From the NCBI GenBank assembly GCA_038747545.1, contig JBCDJT010000004.1:9772-73771 (forward strand): DNA of 64,000 nt, read 5' to 3'. Under the pieces are notes generated by a model. The model was not told where the DNA came from and searched no databases. It worked only from the letters and a program-made list of their open reading frames with translations. Positions 41,349-49,399 of this stretch are shown piece by piece (the stretch's first letter is position 1; every line of letters begins with the position of its first letter). Source of the DNA: JBCCMF01 sp038747545. GTDB taxonomy: Bacteria; Bacteroidota; Rhodothermia; Rhodothermales; JBCCMF01. Position numbers and translations under genes: made by a program.

Positions 41349-42041
41349 GTGGAGACGGACGTGCGGCGCCTGATCGACGGCGGCGTGTGGGCGCCGGGGA
41401 CGACGCTGCCGCCCGAGACGCAGCTCATGGCCGCCTACGGGGTGAGCCGTCACACCATGCGGATGGCGCTAACGCGCTTGGCCGATGCCGGGCTAATCGA
41501 CCGCCGCGCTGGCGTAGGCACGGTGGTCTGCGAGCCGCAGGATGTGCAGGCGTTCTACCTGGACCGCAGCTTCACCCGGCAGATGGCCGACCTCGGCCTG
41601 AGCACGCACACCGACGTGCTCGATGCGCAGATGGGCTGGATCGAAGCCGACGCGTCGGCGCTGGCGGCGTATGCCGGGACGCCCGCGTTTCACCTGACGC
41701 GCCTGCGCTACGGCGACGATCAGCCGCTGGCGCTGCAACGCACCACGCTGCGCGCCGCCTTCTGCCCGCACATCGACCGCTACGACTTCGCCGCGCACTC
41801 GCTCTACGCCGTGCTCTCGGCGGAGTACCACCTGACCATCGCCACCATCGACCACGCCGTGACGGCCACGACAGCCACCGCCGACCTCGCCACCACGCTC
41901 CGTGTGCCCGAGGGCGCGCCGCTGCTCGTCGTCCGCACCTCGGCGTACCTGCCCGACGACGCGCTCATCGAGCACACCGTCAGCCACTACCGCGCCGACC
42001 GCTACGCCTACCGCTGCCGCGCCCGCCTCAACGATGCCTGA
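41349..42041 (+). CDS. GntR/HutC-type transcriptional regulator (UTRA domain)
   Basis: From the GTG at 41349 the protein has 230 residues. The winged helix-turn-helix reads GTTLPPETQLMAAYGVSRHT then MRMALTRLADAGLIDRRAGV, and the rest (about residues 75-225) is a UTRA effector domain (FHLTRLRYGDDQPLALQRTT, IEHTVSHYRADRYAYRCRAR). The frame is open upstream to 41214 and encodes the expected first helix (EPLYHQVETDVRRL), but no ATG, GTG or TTG occurs there; ATC at 41280 would give the most natural length. It probably represses the divergent oxidoreductase and perhaps the downstream catabolic genes in response to a sugar derivative. Confidence 0.85.
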   Translation: METDVRRLIDGGVWAPGTTLPPETQLMAAYGVSRHTMRMALTRLADAGLIDRRAGVGTVVCEPQDVQAFYLDRSFTRQMADLGLSTHTDVLDAQMGWIEADASALAAYAGTPAFHLTRLRYGDDQPLALQRTTLRAAFCPHIDRYDFAAHSLYAVLSAEYHLTIATIDHAVTATTATADLATTLRVPEGAPLLVVRTSAYLPDDALIEHTVSHYRADRYAYRCRARLNDA

Positions 42042-42071
42042 TGTGTTCCACACGATGCGATGCCCTCCAGT

Positions 42072-42177
42072 TTGTCATCCCGAGCGGAGCCGAGGGATCT
42101 CCCCCGGCATCGTTGTGCATAGCGACGAAGTGGGAGATCCCTCGGCTCTGGCCTCTGGTCACCGCTCGGGATGACAA
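42072..42177. repeat. Large interspersed palindrome
   Basis: TTGTCATCCCGAGCG (42072-42086) pairs with CGCTCGGGATGACAA (42163-42177), and GAGCCGAGGGATCTCCC (42087-42103) pairs with GGGAGATCCCTCGGCTC (42132-42148); a 14-base bulge separates the two 3' arms. Similar 'CATCCCGAGCGGAGCCGAGGG' elements recur in many bacterial genomes as non-coding interspersed repeats (from memory). It carries no gene and may act as a transcript-end structure for the GntR gene. Confidence 0.75.
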
Positions 42178-42204
42178 GAATAAAGTGCGCGCCAGACCCT
42201 AATC

Positions 42205-42244
42205 TTTGAGACCTGAGACCTTCCGACCTTCGACCTGAGACCTT
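42205..42244 (+). repeat. Degenerate heptamer repeat before the SIS gene
   Basis: Five to six tandem units of the form GACCTGA/GACCTTC run up to five bases before the ATG at 42249. A similar block stands before the gene at 47189 and a weaker one upstream of the esterase gene. Confidence 0.6.
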
Positions 42245-42248
42245 AATA

Positions 42249-43022
42249 ATGTCTTCCTCTGCTTCCGCCTACCTCGACGCCGCCACGGCGATCATCGACG
42301 ACATCCGCACCCACGAACTTGACGCCATCGACGCCGCCGCCGAGGTGTGTGCCGAGGCCATCGCCCAGCGCGGGCTCGTCCACCTCTTCGGCACGGGCCA
42401 CTCGCGCATCATGATCGAGGAGATGTTTCCGCGCCACGGCAGCTACCCGGGCTTCCACCCCATCGTCGAGTTGTCGCTGACCTTCCACAACCCCGTCGTC
42501 GGCAGCAATGGACAGCGTCAGGCCATGTTCTTGGAGCACGTGGAGGGCTTTGCCAGCAAGATCCTGCGCAACTTCGTCATCGCCCCGCCCGACTGCTTCG
42601 TGATCGTCTCGAACAGCGGCGTCAACGAGGTCGTGGTGGAGATGGCGATGGAGGCGAAAGCGCTGGGCTGCACGGTGATCGCGCTCGTCTCGAAGGACCA
42701 CTGCGCCCGCTCAGCCGCCAAGCACAGCAGCGGCCAGAAGCTGCCCGATATCGCCGACATCACCCTCGGCAACGGCACGCCCGGCGGCGACGCCCTCGTG
42801 GCCATCGACGGCATGGATGAGCCCGTCGGCCCTGGATCCACGGTAGGCGGCGCGGCGGTGATCAACGCGCTCAAGTGCCAGATCGCGCACAAGCTCGCCG
42901 AGCGGGGCGCGGCGCCGATCGTGCTCAGCAGCGGCCTAGTCATCGGCAGCGAGGCCTCGCAACAACGATTCGACGTGGTCTACGACGACTACCGCGAGCG
43001 GATGAAGAAAGTGTACGGCTAA
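42249..43022 (+). CDS. SIS-domain sugar isomerase-like protein
   Basis: The 257-residue protein has a sugar-isomerase (SIS) fold: LVHLFGTGHSRIMIEEMFPR holds the phosphosugar-binding serine loop and CFVIVSNSGVNEVVVEMA the second one. It resembles the UPF0309 group, whose members are found with N-acetyl sugar or sugar-acid utilisation genes. No DNA-binding domain is attached, so it is a stand-alone enzyme or sensor. It lies between the GntR gene and the xylanase gene, consistent with a sugar catabolic role. The exact substrate is unknown. Confidence 0.85.
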   Translation: MSSSASAYLDAATAIIDDIRTHELDAIDAAAEVCAEAIAQRGLVHLFGTGHSRIMIEEMFPRHGSYPGFHPIVELSLTFHNPVVGSNGQRQAMFLEHVEGFASKILRNFVIAPPDCFVIVSNSGVNEVVVEMAMEAKALGCTVIALVSKDHCARSAAKHSSGQKLPDIADITLGNGTPGGDALVAIDGMDEPVGPGSTVGGAAVINALKCQIAHKLAERGAAPIVLSSGLVIGSEASQQRFDVVYDDYRERMKKVYG

Positions 43023-43104
43023 ACGCGGCACCCCTTTTCGCATGACGCTTTTCAGCCCGCGCTCGTACTTTGGAAGGGATTCCTGATCTTTCGCTCGCGA
43101 TCCG

Positions 43105-46095
43105 ATGATGTACCGACGATATTCTGCCTTTCTGCTGCTGTGTGTGCTGGCCGCGCCCGCCTTCGGCCAAACCGCGTATTACGACGACTTGTTGGCTACG
43201 CTCCGTCACGGATCGGGCCTAGAAGGCGGCACCTGGCTGCTCCCGCCCGATGAGCAGCAGGCGCTCGACCACGGGCAGCTCACCAATGTGGAGGTCACCA
43301 CGCAATCGGTGACAGGCCAGCGGTTCACGCGCTCGCGCACCTACACGAGTCAGCAGCAAAACAAACCGTGGGAGGCCGCCATCCGCTTCCCCATCACCGC
43401 TTCGGTGCAGGCCAACGACGTCGGGTTACTCGTGCTATGGCTCCGCACCACGCACGGCGATGCGGGCAACATCGACCTGCTCATCGAGCGCGACGGCGAC
43501 CCGTACACGAAGTCGTTCAACTTCGCCGCAGGCCCCAGTGGCGAGTGGCGGCAGTGGCTGGTGCCGTTCGAGTTTGCCGAGGACTACACCGCTCGTGGCG
43601 CCCGGGTGCAGATCAACATGGGGCGCGAGGCACAGAGCCTTGAGATTGGCGGTGTCGCGCTCCTCAACTACCGGAGGGCCTACAGCGTGGACGACCTGCC
43701 GTCGCAGCGCTTCGTGGCGCCGTACGACGGTCAGGACCCAAGCGCACCGTGGCGTGCCGAGGCGGCTGCCCGCATCGAGCAGCACCGCAAGGGCAACCTC
43801 ACCGTCAGCGTGGTCGATGCCAATGGCGAACCCGTCCCAAACGTCACCATACACGCCGAGATGATGCGGCACGCCTATGGCTTCGGCACGGCCGTCGTCG
43901 AGAATACACTGCACGCCAGTGGGGCCGATGCCGACATGTATCGTGAGAAGCTCAGCAACCTCGCTGGCGATGGGCGCACATTCACCACCTCGGTACTCGA
44001 AAACGCGCTCAAGTGGCCCACCTGGGAAGGTTGGAACCGACGCGCCCGCGTCGCCCAGTCCGTGGAGATGCTCAAGACCTGGGGCATGAGCGTACGCGGG
44101 CACAACGTCGTCTGGCCGGGCTACCAGTTCATGCCGAACGATGTGGAGGGGCTTCGCAACAGCCCAGATGCGCTACTGGCCCGCGTGAACGATCACTTCG
44201 AGAGCGTCCTCACCTACCCCGGCATCCAGGGCGAGATCTTCGAGTGGGATGTCATCAACGAGCCCACGCACGTGCAAGATGTGGAGAACCTACTGCGCGG
44301 CACGCCCGGCTACGCAACCGGGCAAGAGGTCTACGCCGAGTGGTTTACCCTCGCGCAAGAGTTGGAGCCCAACGCGGTGCTCTACATCAACGAGTACAAC
44401 ATCCTGACGGGCGGCGGCAATAACGCCGACATTGGGCGGTATCAAGACCTCATCCGCACCATCCTCGACATGGGTGGCCCCATACAGGGCATCGGCGTGC
44501 AGGGGCACTTCGGCTCGGTGCCCACCCCGCCCGAGCGCATCTACGAGATCCTCGACGAGTTCGCCACCCTCTTCCCCGAGCAGCGCCTCAGCCTCACCGA
44601 GTACGACGCCGTCGGGATGCCCGAAGACATGGCCGCCGACTACATCCGAGACGTGCTCACCATGTTCTTCAGCCACCCGCAGACCGACAACTTCCTGATG
44701 TGGGGCTTCTGGGATGGCCACCACTGGCTGGGCGAAGCGCCCATCTTCAGCCACGACTGGCGCCTCAAACCCTCGGGCGCCCAGTTCATCGACCTCGTCT
44801 TCAACCAATGGTGGACCGACGAAGCTGTATCTGCACCCAGCGGAACAGCCACCGTGCGTGGGTTCAAAGGTGACTACCTACTCTACATCACTGCCGAAGG
44901 CTTCGAGGGCATAACCGTAGGCGCCGCTATTGACGATGAGGATGGTTTCACAATCACGCTCCCAGCTGCTGGGACTCAGGTGCCTACGGCACCCAGAGAC
45001 TTCAATGGGGACCACAAAGATGGCACTGTCAATTTATCCTGGCTCGACCAGTCAGGTGGTGAAACGGGCTTCGTCATCGAACGCGCGCACTTAGCTGATG
45101 GAAGCCACACGCTCAGTGACTATATCGAGATCGCACGGGTTGGGGCGAACGTAACAGAGTTCACGGACACGCTTGACGACTATGGCGTCTACTTTTACCG
45201 TGTTTATGCCTTCAACGGCATCGGTAACTCTATCATAGCGCGGTCTACCATGGTGACGTGGACAAATGTGACGGGCGGCGTCAGCTACCAAAGCGGCGGC
45301 GCGCCCTGGGCCGTGAGCGCCAGTGGGCTCGTCCGCATCGAGGCCGAGGACTACAACATTGGCTTTGACGGCATCGCCTACCAAGACCAAGACCCCGACA
45401 ACACGGGCGGCGTCTACCGCACCGACGGCGTGGACCTCGAAGCCACTGACGACGAAGGTGGCGGCTTCCAGGTCACCGACATCCGCGCCGACGAGTGGCT
45501 GCAGTACACCATCGACGTGCCCGAGGCCGGGCCGTACCTGCTGCGCTTCCGCACCACGCGGCGCCTGCGCAACGACGGCACGCTGCAGGCCTCTGCAGGA
45601 GCTACGACGGATGCACTCGCTGCCGTGACGGCGCCCATCGGCATCGCCTCCTCGCGCGGGCGGTGGATTACGACCGAGGTGGAAGCCAACTTGGAGGCCG
45701 GCGTGCAGGTGCTGCGGCTCGACTTTGGCGAAGGGGGCTATGCCCTCAACTGGCTGGAGATCGGCCCGCCGGGCAGCAGCGTCGCCACGGAAGACGCGGA
45801 TTTGCCGGGCCAGATCACGCTGGCGGGCAACTACCCCAACCCGTTCAACCCAACGACCACAATCCGCTACGCGCTGCCCGCCACCAGCCAGGTCAGCCTG
45901 CGCGTGTTCGATGTGCTGGGCCGTCAGGTCGCCCTCGTGCACGACGGCGTGCAAGCGGCCGGGTGGCACAGCGCCGTCTTTGCCAGCGCCGCCGACCTCG
46001 CCAGCGGCCTCTACCTCTACCGCCTCGATGTCACCGCGCTCGACGGCTCCACCACCCTCGCCTCGCGCACGGGTACCATGACCCTCGCCAAATAA
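43105..46095 (+). CDS. Secreted GH10 endo-1,4-beta-xylanase with CBMs and T9SS tail
   Basis: The 996-residue enzyme has a signal peptide (FLLLCVLAAPAFGQ). An N-terminal jelly-roll (about 40-200) resembles a CBM4/9-like module. The GH10 barrel spans about 235-565, with the acid/base glutamate in WDVINEP (about 384) and the nucleophile in SLTEYDA (about 498). A fibronectin III-like domain (about 630-720), a CBM6-like domain starting VRIEAEDYNIGF (about 745-890) and a C-terminal sorting domain with GNYPNPFNPTTTIRYALP complete it. It should cut xylan outside the cell. The fibronectin-like part has clearly lower GC and different codon choice than both flanks, as if acquired. Confidence 0.93.
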   Translation: MMYRRYSAFLLLCVLAAPAFGQTAYYDDLLATLRHGSGLEGGTWLLPPDEQQALDHGQLTNVEVTTQSVTGQRFTRSRTYTSQQQNKPWEAAIRFPITASVQANDVGLLVLWLRTTHGDAGNIDLLIERDGDPYTKSFNFAAGPSGEWRQWLVPFEFAEDYTARGARVQINMGREAQSLEIGGVALLNYRRAYSVDDLPSQRFVAPYDGQDPSAPWRAEAAARIEQHRKGNLTVSVVDANGEPVPNVTIHAEMMRHAYGFGTAVVENTLHASGADADMYREKLSNLAGDGRTFTTSVLENALKWPTWEGWNRRARVAQSVEMLKTWGMSVRGHNVVWPGYQFMPNDVEGLRNSPDALLARVNDHFESVLTYPGIQGEIFEWDVINEPTHVQDVENLLRGTPGYATGQEVYAEWFTLAQELEPNAVLYINEYNILTGGGNNADIGRYQDLIRTILDMGGPIQGIGVQGHFGSVPTPPERIYEILDEFATLFPEQRLSLTEYDAVGMPEDMAADYIRDVLTMFFSHPQTDNFLMWGFWDGHHWLGEAPIFSHDWRLKPSGAQFIDLVFNQWWTDEAVSAPSGTATVRGFKGDYLLYITAEGFEGITVGAAIDDEDGFTITLPAAGTQVPTAPRDFNGDHKDGTVNLSWLDQSGGETGFVIERAHLADGSHTLSDYIEIARVGANVTEFTDTLDDYGVYFYRVYAFNGIGNSIIARSTMVTWTNVTGGVSYQSGGAPWAVSASGLVRIEAEDYNIGFDGIAYQDQDPDNTGGVYRTDGVDLEATDDEGGGFQVTDIRADEWLQYTIDVPEAGPYLLRFRTTRRLRNDGTLQASAGATTDALAAVTAPIGIASSRGRWITTEVEANLEAGVQVLRLDFGEGGYALNWLEIGPPGSSVATEDADLPGQITLAGNYPNPFNPTTTIRYALPATSQVSLRVFDVLGRQVALVHDGVQAAGWHSAVFASAADLASGLYLYRLDVTALDGSTTLASRTGTMTLAK

Positions 46096-46161
46096 AGGAC
46101 CTCCCTTGTTCTTGTTCGACACGCCCTTGACACTTTTTCTTGAGCATGATTGTGCAATCCC

Positions 46162-46182
46162 TGGGGCATCCGTTATGCCCCA
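46162..46182 (+). terminator. Hairpin after the xylanase gene
   Basis: TGGGGCAT pairs perfectly with ATGCCCCA around a CCGTT loop, 66 bp past the xylanase stop. The T-rich run (CTTTTTCTTG) lies before it rather than after, so termination is plausible but not certain. Confidence 0.5.
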
Positions 46183-46187
46183 AAGTC

Positions 46188-46291
46188 CCCTCTCCTGGGA
46201 GCCAGGAGAGGGACAGGGTGAGGTCGAATTAAGGGATGGTGGCAAGGGTGATCTACCTCACCCCAACCCTCTCCTAGCTCATAGGAGAGGG
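46188..46291. repeat. Compound palindromic interspersed repeat
   Basis: Three nested elements are present: a perfect 11-bp hairpin CCCTCTCCTGG/CCAGGAGAGGG (46188-46212), a long-range GGGTGAGGT/ACCTCACCC pair, and a 10-bp hairpin CCCTCTCCTA/TAGGAGAGGG (46267-46291). The whole is non-coding and symmetrical. Elements built from CCCTCTCC/GGAGAGGG are common interspersed repeats in bacterial genomes (from memory). Confidence 0.7.
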
Positions 46292-46350
46292 AGCCCGTTG
46301 TGCCTGTTTGGAGCGGTGATGTGCTCGCACGATCAGAAATCCCCGCAGAT

Positions 46351-47124
46351 ATGAGACTCGCTAAAAAAACCGCGATCGTCACGGGCGCCGGGAGCGGCAT
46401 TGGCAGAGCCAGCGCCATCCGGTTCGCAGCAGAAGGCGCCAACGTAGGCGTGCTGGACCGCGAGGCCGACGCAGCTCAGGCGACGGCCGATGTCATCGCG
46501 GAGGCGGGCGGCACGGCGCACGTGCTGGCGGTGGATGTGACGGAGGCCCAAGCCGTGGAGGCTGCCATCGCGGAGGTCGCGGACGCGTTCGGCGGGCTCG
46601 ACGTGCTGTTCAACGTGGTGGGCGTGAGCGGGCGGCGCTGGGGCGACGGCCCGGTGACAGACTGCACCGAAGACGCCTGGGACCGCGTGCTCGACGTCAA
46701 CCTGAAAAGCATGTTTCTGTGCTGCAAGTACGGCGTGCGCGCCATGCTGGAGCGCGGCGGCGGCTCGATCATCAACTTGTCGTCCGTGCTCGGCCTCGTG
46801 GGCGGCGACGATGACTTTGCCACCCACGCCTACGCCGCCAGCAAGAGCGGCATCATCGGCCTGACGCGCAGCATCGCGTCGTACTACGCGCCGCAGGGCA
46901 TCCGCGCCAACGTGCTGTGCCCCTCACTCATCGCCACGGCCATGAGCCAGCGCGCCCAGACCAACGCCCACATCCGCCACCGCCTCGAAACGCTCCAGCC
47001 CCTCACCGCCGACTTCGGCATGCCCGACGACGTGGCCCACGCCGCCGTCTATCTCGCCTCCGACGAAGCGCGGTTCGTGACGGGCACCGTCCTCCCCATC
47101 GACGGCGGCTGGACCGTCCGTTAA
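46351..47124 (+). CDS. SDR-family oxidoreductase
   Basis: From the ATG at 46351 the product has 257 residues: a classical short-chain dehydrogenase. The cofactor motif is TGAGSGIG, the next conserved segment is NVVG in place of NNAG, the catalytic serine is in NLSSVLG and the catalytic pair is YAASK. LPIDGGWTV closes the protein. LDRE after the second strand suggests NAD(H) preference. It is the first gene of a run of five plus-strand genes with short gaps. Substrate unknown, probably a sugar or polyol derivative. Confidence 0.92.
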   Translation: MRLAKKTAIVTGAGSGIGRASAIRFAAEGANVGVLDREADAAQATADVIAEAGGTAHVLAVDVTEAQAVEAAIAEVADAFGGLDVLFNVVGVSGRRWGDGPVTDCTEDAWDRVLDVNLKSMFLCCKYGVRAMLERGGGSIINLSSVLGLVGGDDDFATHAYAASKSGIIGLTRSIASYYAPQGIRANVLCPSLIATAMSQRAQTNAHIRHRLETLQPLTADFGMPDDVAHAAVYLASDEARFVTGTVLPIDGGWTVR

Positions 47125-47132
47125 CGCCAGCA

Positions 47133-47180
47133 GGCCTTCGACCTGCCGACCTTTGACTTGCCGACTTTCGACCTGAGACC
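47133..47180 (+). repeat. Degenerate heptamer repeat before the FAD oxidoreductase gene
   Basis: About six units related to GACCTGA/GACTTTC, each 7-8 bp long, fill the gap between the SDR stop and the ATG at 47189. It matches the block at 42205-42244 in unit type and in position before a start codon. Confidence 0.55.
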
Positions 47181-47188
47181 CAACCATC

Positions 47189-48514
47189 ATGCAGACCTAC
47201 ACCGCTCCGATCTATCAAACCATCGACACCGACGTGCTCGTCGTTGGTAGTGGCTCTGCCGGCTCTGTCGCGGCACTCGCTGCCGCCGAGACGGGCGCGC
47301 AGACGATGCTGGTGGAGCGCTACGGCTTCATGGGCGGCATCAGCACGCAAGTGCTTGACACGTTCTACGGCTTCTACACACCCGGCACGCCCAAGCGCAA
47401 GGTGATCGGCGGGCTGCCGGATAGGGTCGTGGGCGAGCTGATGCGGCGTGGCGTGGCGCTCATCCGTCCCAACACGTACGGCGCGGGCAACGGCGTCACG
47501 TACGATGCCGAAGTGCTCAAGATGGTGTGGGAGACGTTGGCGCTGGACTGCGGCGTGCGGCTGCTCTACCACACGTTCGTGCTCGATGCCACGACCGATG
47601 GCGACCGCATCACGGGCGTCATCGCGGCGAACAAGCAGGGCCTGCTGCACATCCGCGCCCAGGCCGTCGTCGATGCCTCGGGCGATGCCGACGTGGCCGC
47701 CGCCGCCGGGGCGCCGTTCGAGGGGCCAAAGGACGGGCCTGTGCAAGCGCTCACGACCACCTTCCGCATGATCAACGTAGACACCGACCGGGCGCGCCAG
47801 GTCAAGAAGACGCAGCTGCACGGCCTCATGGCGGACGCCATCCTCAAGGGCTACGACCTGCCGCGCAAGGAAGGCAGCGTCCATATCACCCCGTTCGACG
47901 GCGTCATGCACACCAACATGACGCGCGTGGGCAACATCGACGGCACCGACGCGCAGCAGCTCACCGCCGCCGAAGTCGAGGGGCGCCGCCAGGCCGCCGA
48001 GTATGGCCGCTTCCTCGTCGACTTCGTGCCGGGCTACGAGCACGCCGTCCTGGCCGACCTCAGCAACCAGATCGGCATCCGCGAGAGCCGACGCATCCAC
48101 GGCGACTACCGCCTGACGCGCGAAGATGTGCTTGGCGCACGCACCTTCGACGACGCCATCGCGCAGTGTGGCGCGCCGATCGAAGAGCACCACAGCGGCG
48201 GCGACACGCGCTGGGAGTACGTACCCGAGGGCCAGACGTACGGCCTGCCCTTCCGCTGCCTGCTGCCGCAGCAGGTCGAGGGCTTGCTCGTGGCCGGGCG
48301 CTGCCTCTCGGCGGAGCACGACGCGCACGCCTCAGTGCGGAGCATGGGCCAATGCATGGCGATGGGGCAAGCCGCAGGTACGGCCGCCGCGCTCGCCGTC
48401 ACGAAAAACACATCACCGCGCAACGTGCGCTTTACCGACCTGCGCGATACCTTGCGAGGCACCGGGGCGATGCTCTCCCCCGACCACACCGAACTCGCCC
48501 TCGTCTCCGTGTAA
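47189..48514 (+). CDS. FAD-dependent oxidoreductase
   Basis: The 441-residue protein begins with an FAD-binding Rossmann motif, DVLVVGSGSAGSVAALAAAE, with the ribose-binding glutamate in MLVERYGFMGGISTQV. VVDASGDADVAAAAGAPFEG and the C-terminal GLLVAGRCLSAEHDAHASVR and SMGQCMAMGQAAGTAAALA match the family often annotated as FAD-dependent oxidoreductase in sugar or uronate catabolic clusters. GMG-type flavin contacts are clear; no covalent flavin motif is visible. It follows the SDR gene and precedes the NmrA-like gene by 15 bp, so it is within one operon. Confidence 0.9.
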   Translation: MQTYTAPIYQTIDTDVLVVGSGSAGSVAALAAAETGAQTMLVERYGFMGGISTQVLDTFYGFYTPGTPKRKVIGGLPDRVVGELMRRGVALIRPNTYGAGNGVTYDAEVLKMVWETLALDCGVRLLYHTFVLDATTDGDRITGVIAANKQGLLHIRAQAVVDASGDADVAAAAGAPFEGPKDGPVQALTTTFRMINVDTDRARQVKKTQLHGLMADAILKGYDLPRKEGSVHITPFDGVMHTNMTRVGNIDGTDAQQLTAAEVEGRRQAAEYGRFLVDFVPGYEHAVLADLSNQIGIRESRRIHGDYRLTREDVLGARTFDDAIAQCGAPIEEHHSGGDTRWEYVPEGQTYGLPFRCLLPQQVEGLLVAGRCLSAEHDAHASVRSMGQCMAMGQAAGTAAALAVTKNTSPRNVRFTDLRDTLRGTGAMLSPDHTELALVSV

Positions 48515-48529
48515 TGCTTGCCCTGCGTA

Positions 48530-49393
48530 ATGGCTGACCGTACCGTCCTCGTCGCTGGCGCCTCTGGCAACTTGGGCTCCGCCGTCATCAGCACACTCAA
48601 GGCGCGCGGCGGCTACCGCGTGCGCGCCCTCACCCGCAAGCCCGAGCGCGTAGCCCACCTCCCCGCCGACGAAACGGTGATAGGCGACCTGCGCACGCCT
48701 GCGTCGCTCGAAGCGGCCTGCCAAGGTGCCCATGCCGTCATCGCAGCATCCGGGGCCAGCTTAAAGCTCGGCCTCCGCATCGGCTCGCCCACGTACCGGG
48801 CTGTCGATTACGAAGGCAACCTCAACCTGCTCGCTGCCGCCCAAGCCGCCGACATTAAGCGGTTCGTCCACGTCTCGGTCCATGCCGCCGAGGGCTATGC
48901 CGATACCGCCTACGTCCGCGCCCACACCGACTTCGCCGACCTGCTCGTCACCTCGGGTACGCCCTACACCATCGTCGAGCCCACGGGCTACTTCAACGCC
49001 TTCGACCTGTTCGTGACGATGGCCAAAGCCGGCCTCATACCCGTCATCGGTGACGGCACTGCGCGCACGAACCCCATCGCCGTTGAGGATCTGGCCGAGG
49101 TCTGTGTAGCTGGCCTCGACGGTGATCAGCGGCGCATCCCCGTCGGCGGCCCGGACACGTTCACGCGGCGGCAGATGGCCGAGGTGGCCTTCGAAGCGCT
49201 CGGCAAGACGCCGCGCATCGTCCACCTCCCGGCGGGTGTGCTCACCCTCAACCGCACGCTCGTCCGGCCCCTCGACAAGCGGCTGAGCGACCTGCTGCAC
49301 TTCTTTCAGCGCGTCAACCAAGCCGACGCCGTGGCCCCGCCGTACGGGTCGCGCCACCTCGCTGCCTACTTCCGCCAACTGACCCACACCTGA
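48530..49393 (+). CDS. NmrA-like SDR (atypical) protein
   Basis: The 287-residue product from the ATG at 48530 starts VLVAGASGNLGSAVISTLKA, the GxxGxxG dinucleotide motif of atypical SDRs. HVSVHAAEGYADTAYVRAHT shows no YxxxK catalytic pair, and TIVEPTGYFNAFDLFV and NPIAVEDLAEVCVAGL fit NmrA/complex-I-subunit-like relatives. It may be a reductase or a redox-sensing protein. It is tightly packed in the operon: 6 bp separate it from the next gene. Confidence 0.88.
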   Translation: MADRTVLVAGASGNLGSAVISTLKARGGYRVRALTRKPERVAHLPADETVIGDLRTPASLEAACQGAHAVIAASGASLKLGLRIGSPTYRAVDYEGNLNLLAAAQAADIKRFVHVSVHAAEGYADTAYVRAHTDFADLLVTSGTPYTIVEPTGYFNAFDLFVTMAKAGLIPVIGDGTARTNPIAVEDLAEVCVAGLDGDQRRIPVGGPDTFTRRQMAEVAFEALGKTPRIVHLPAGVLTLNRTLVRPLDKRLSDLLHFFQRVNQADAVAPPYGSRHLAAYFRQLTHT

Positions 49394-49399
49394 TTCCGC

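Noticed and set aside
41168..42202. Plus-strand frame of 344 codons overlapping the GntR gene
   Set aside because: It is extremely rich in Arg, Ala, His and Pro and lies in a different frame from the clear GntR/UTRA protein.
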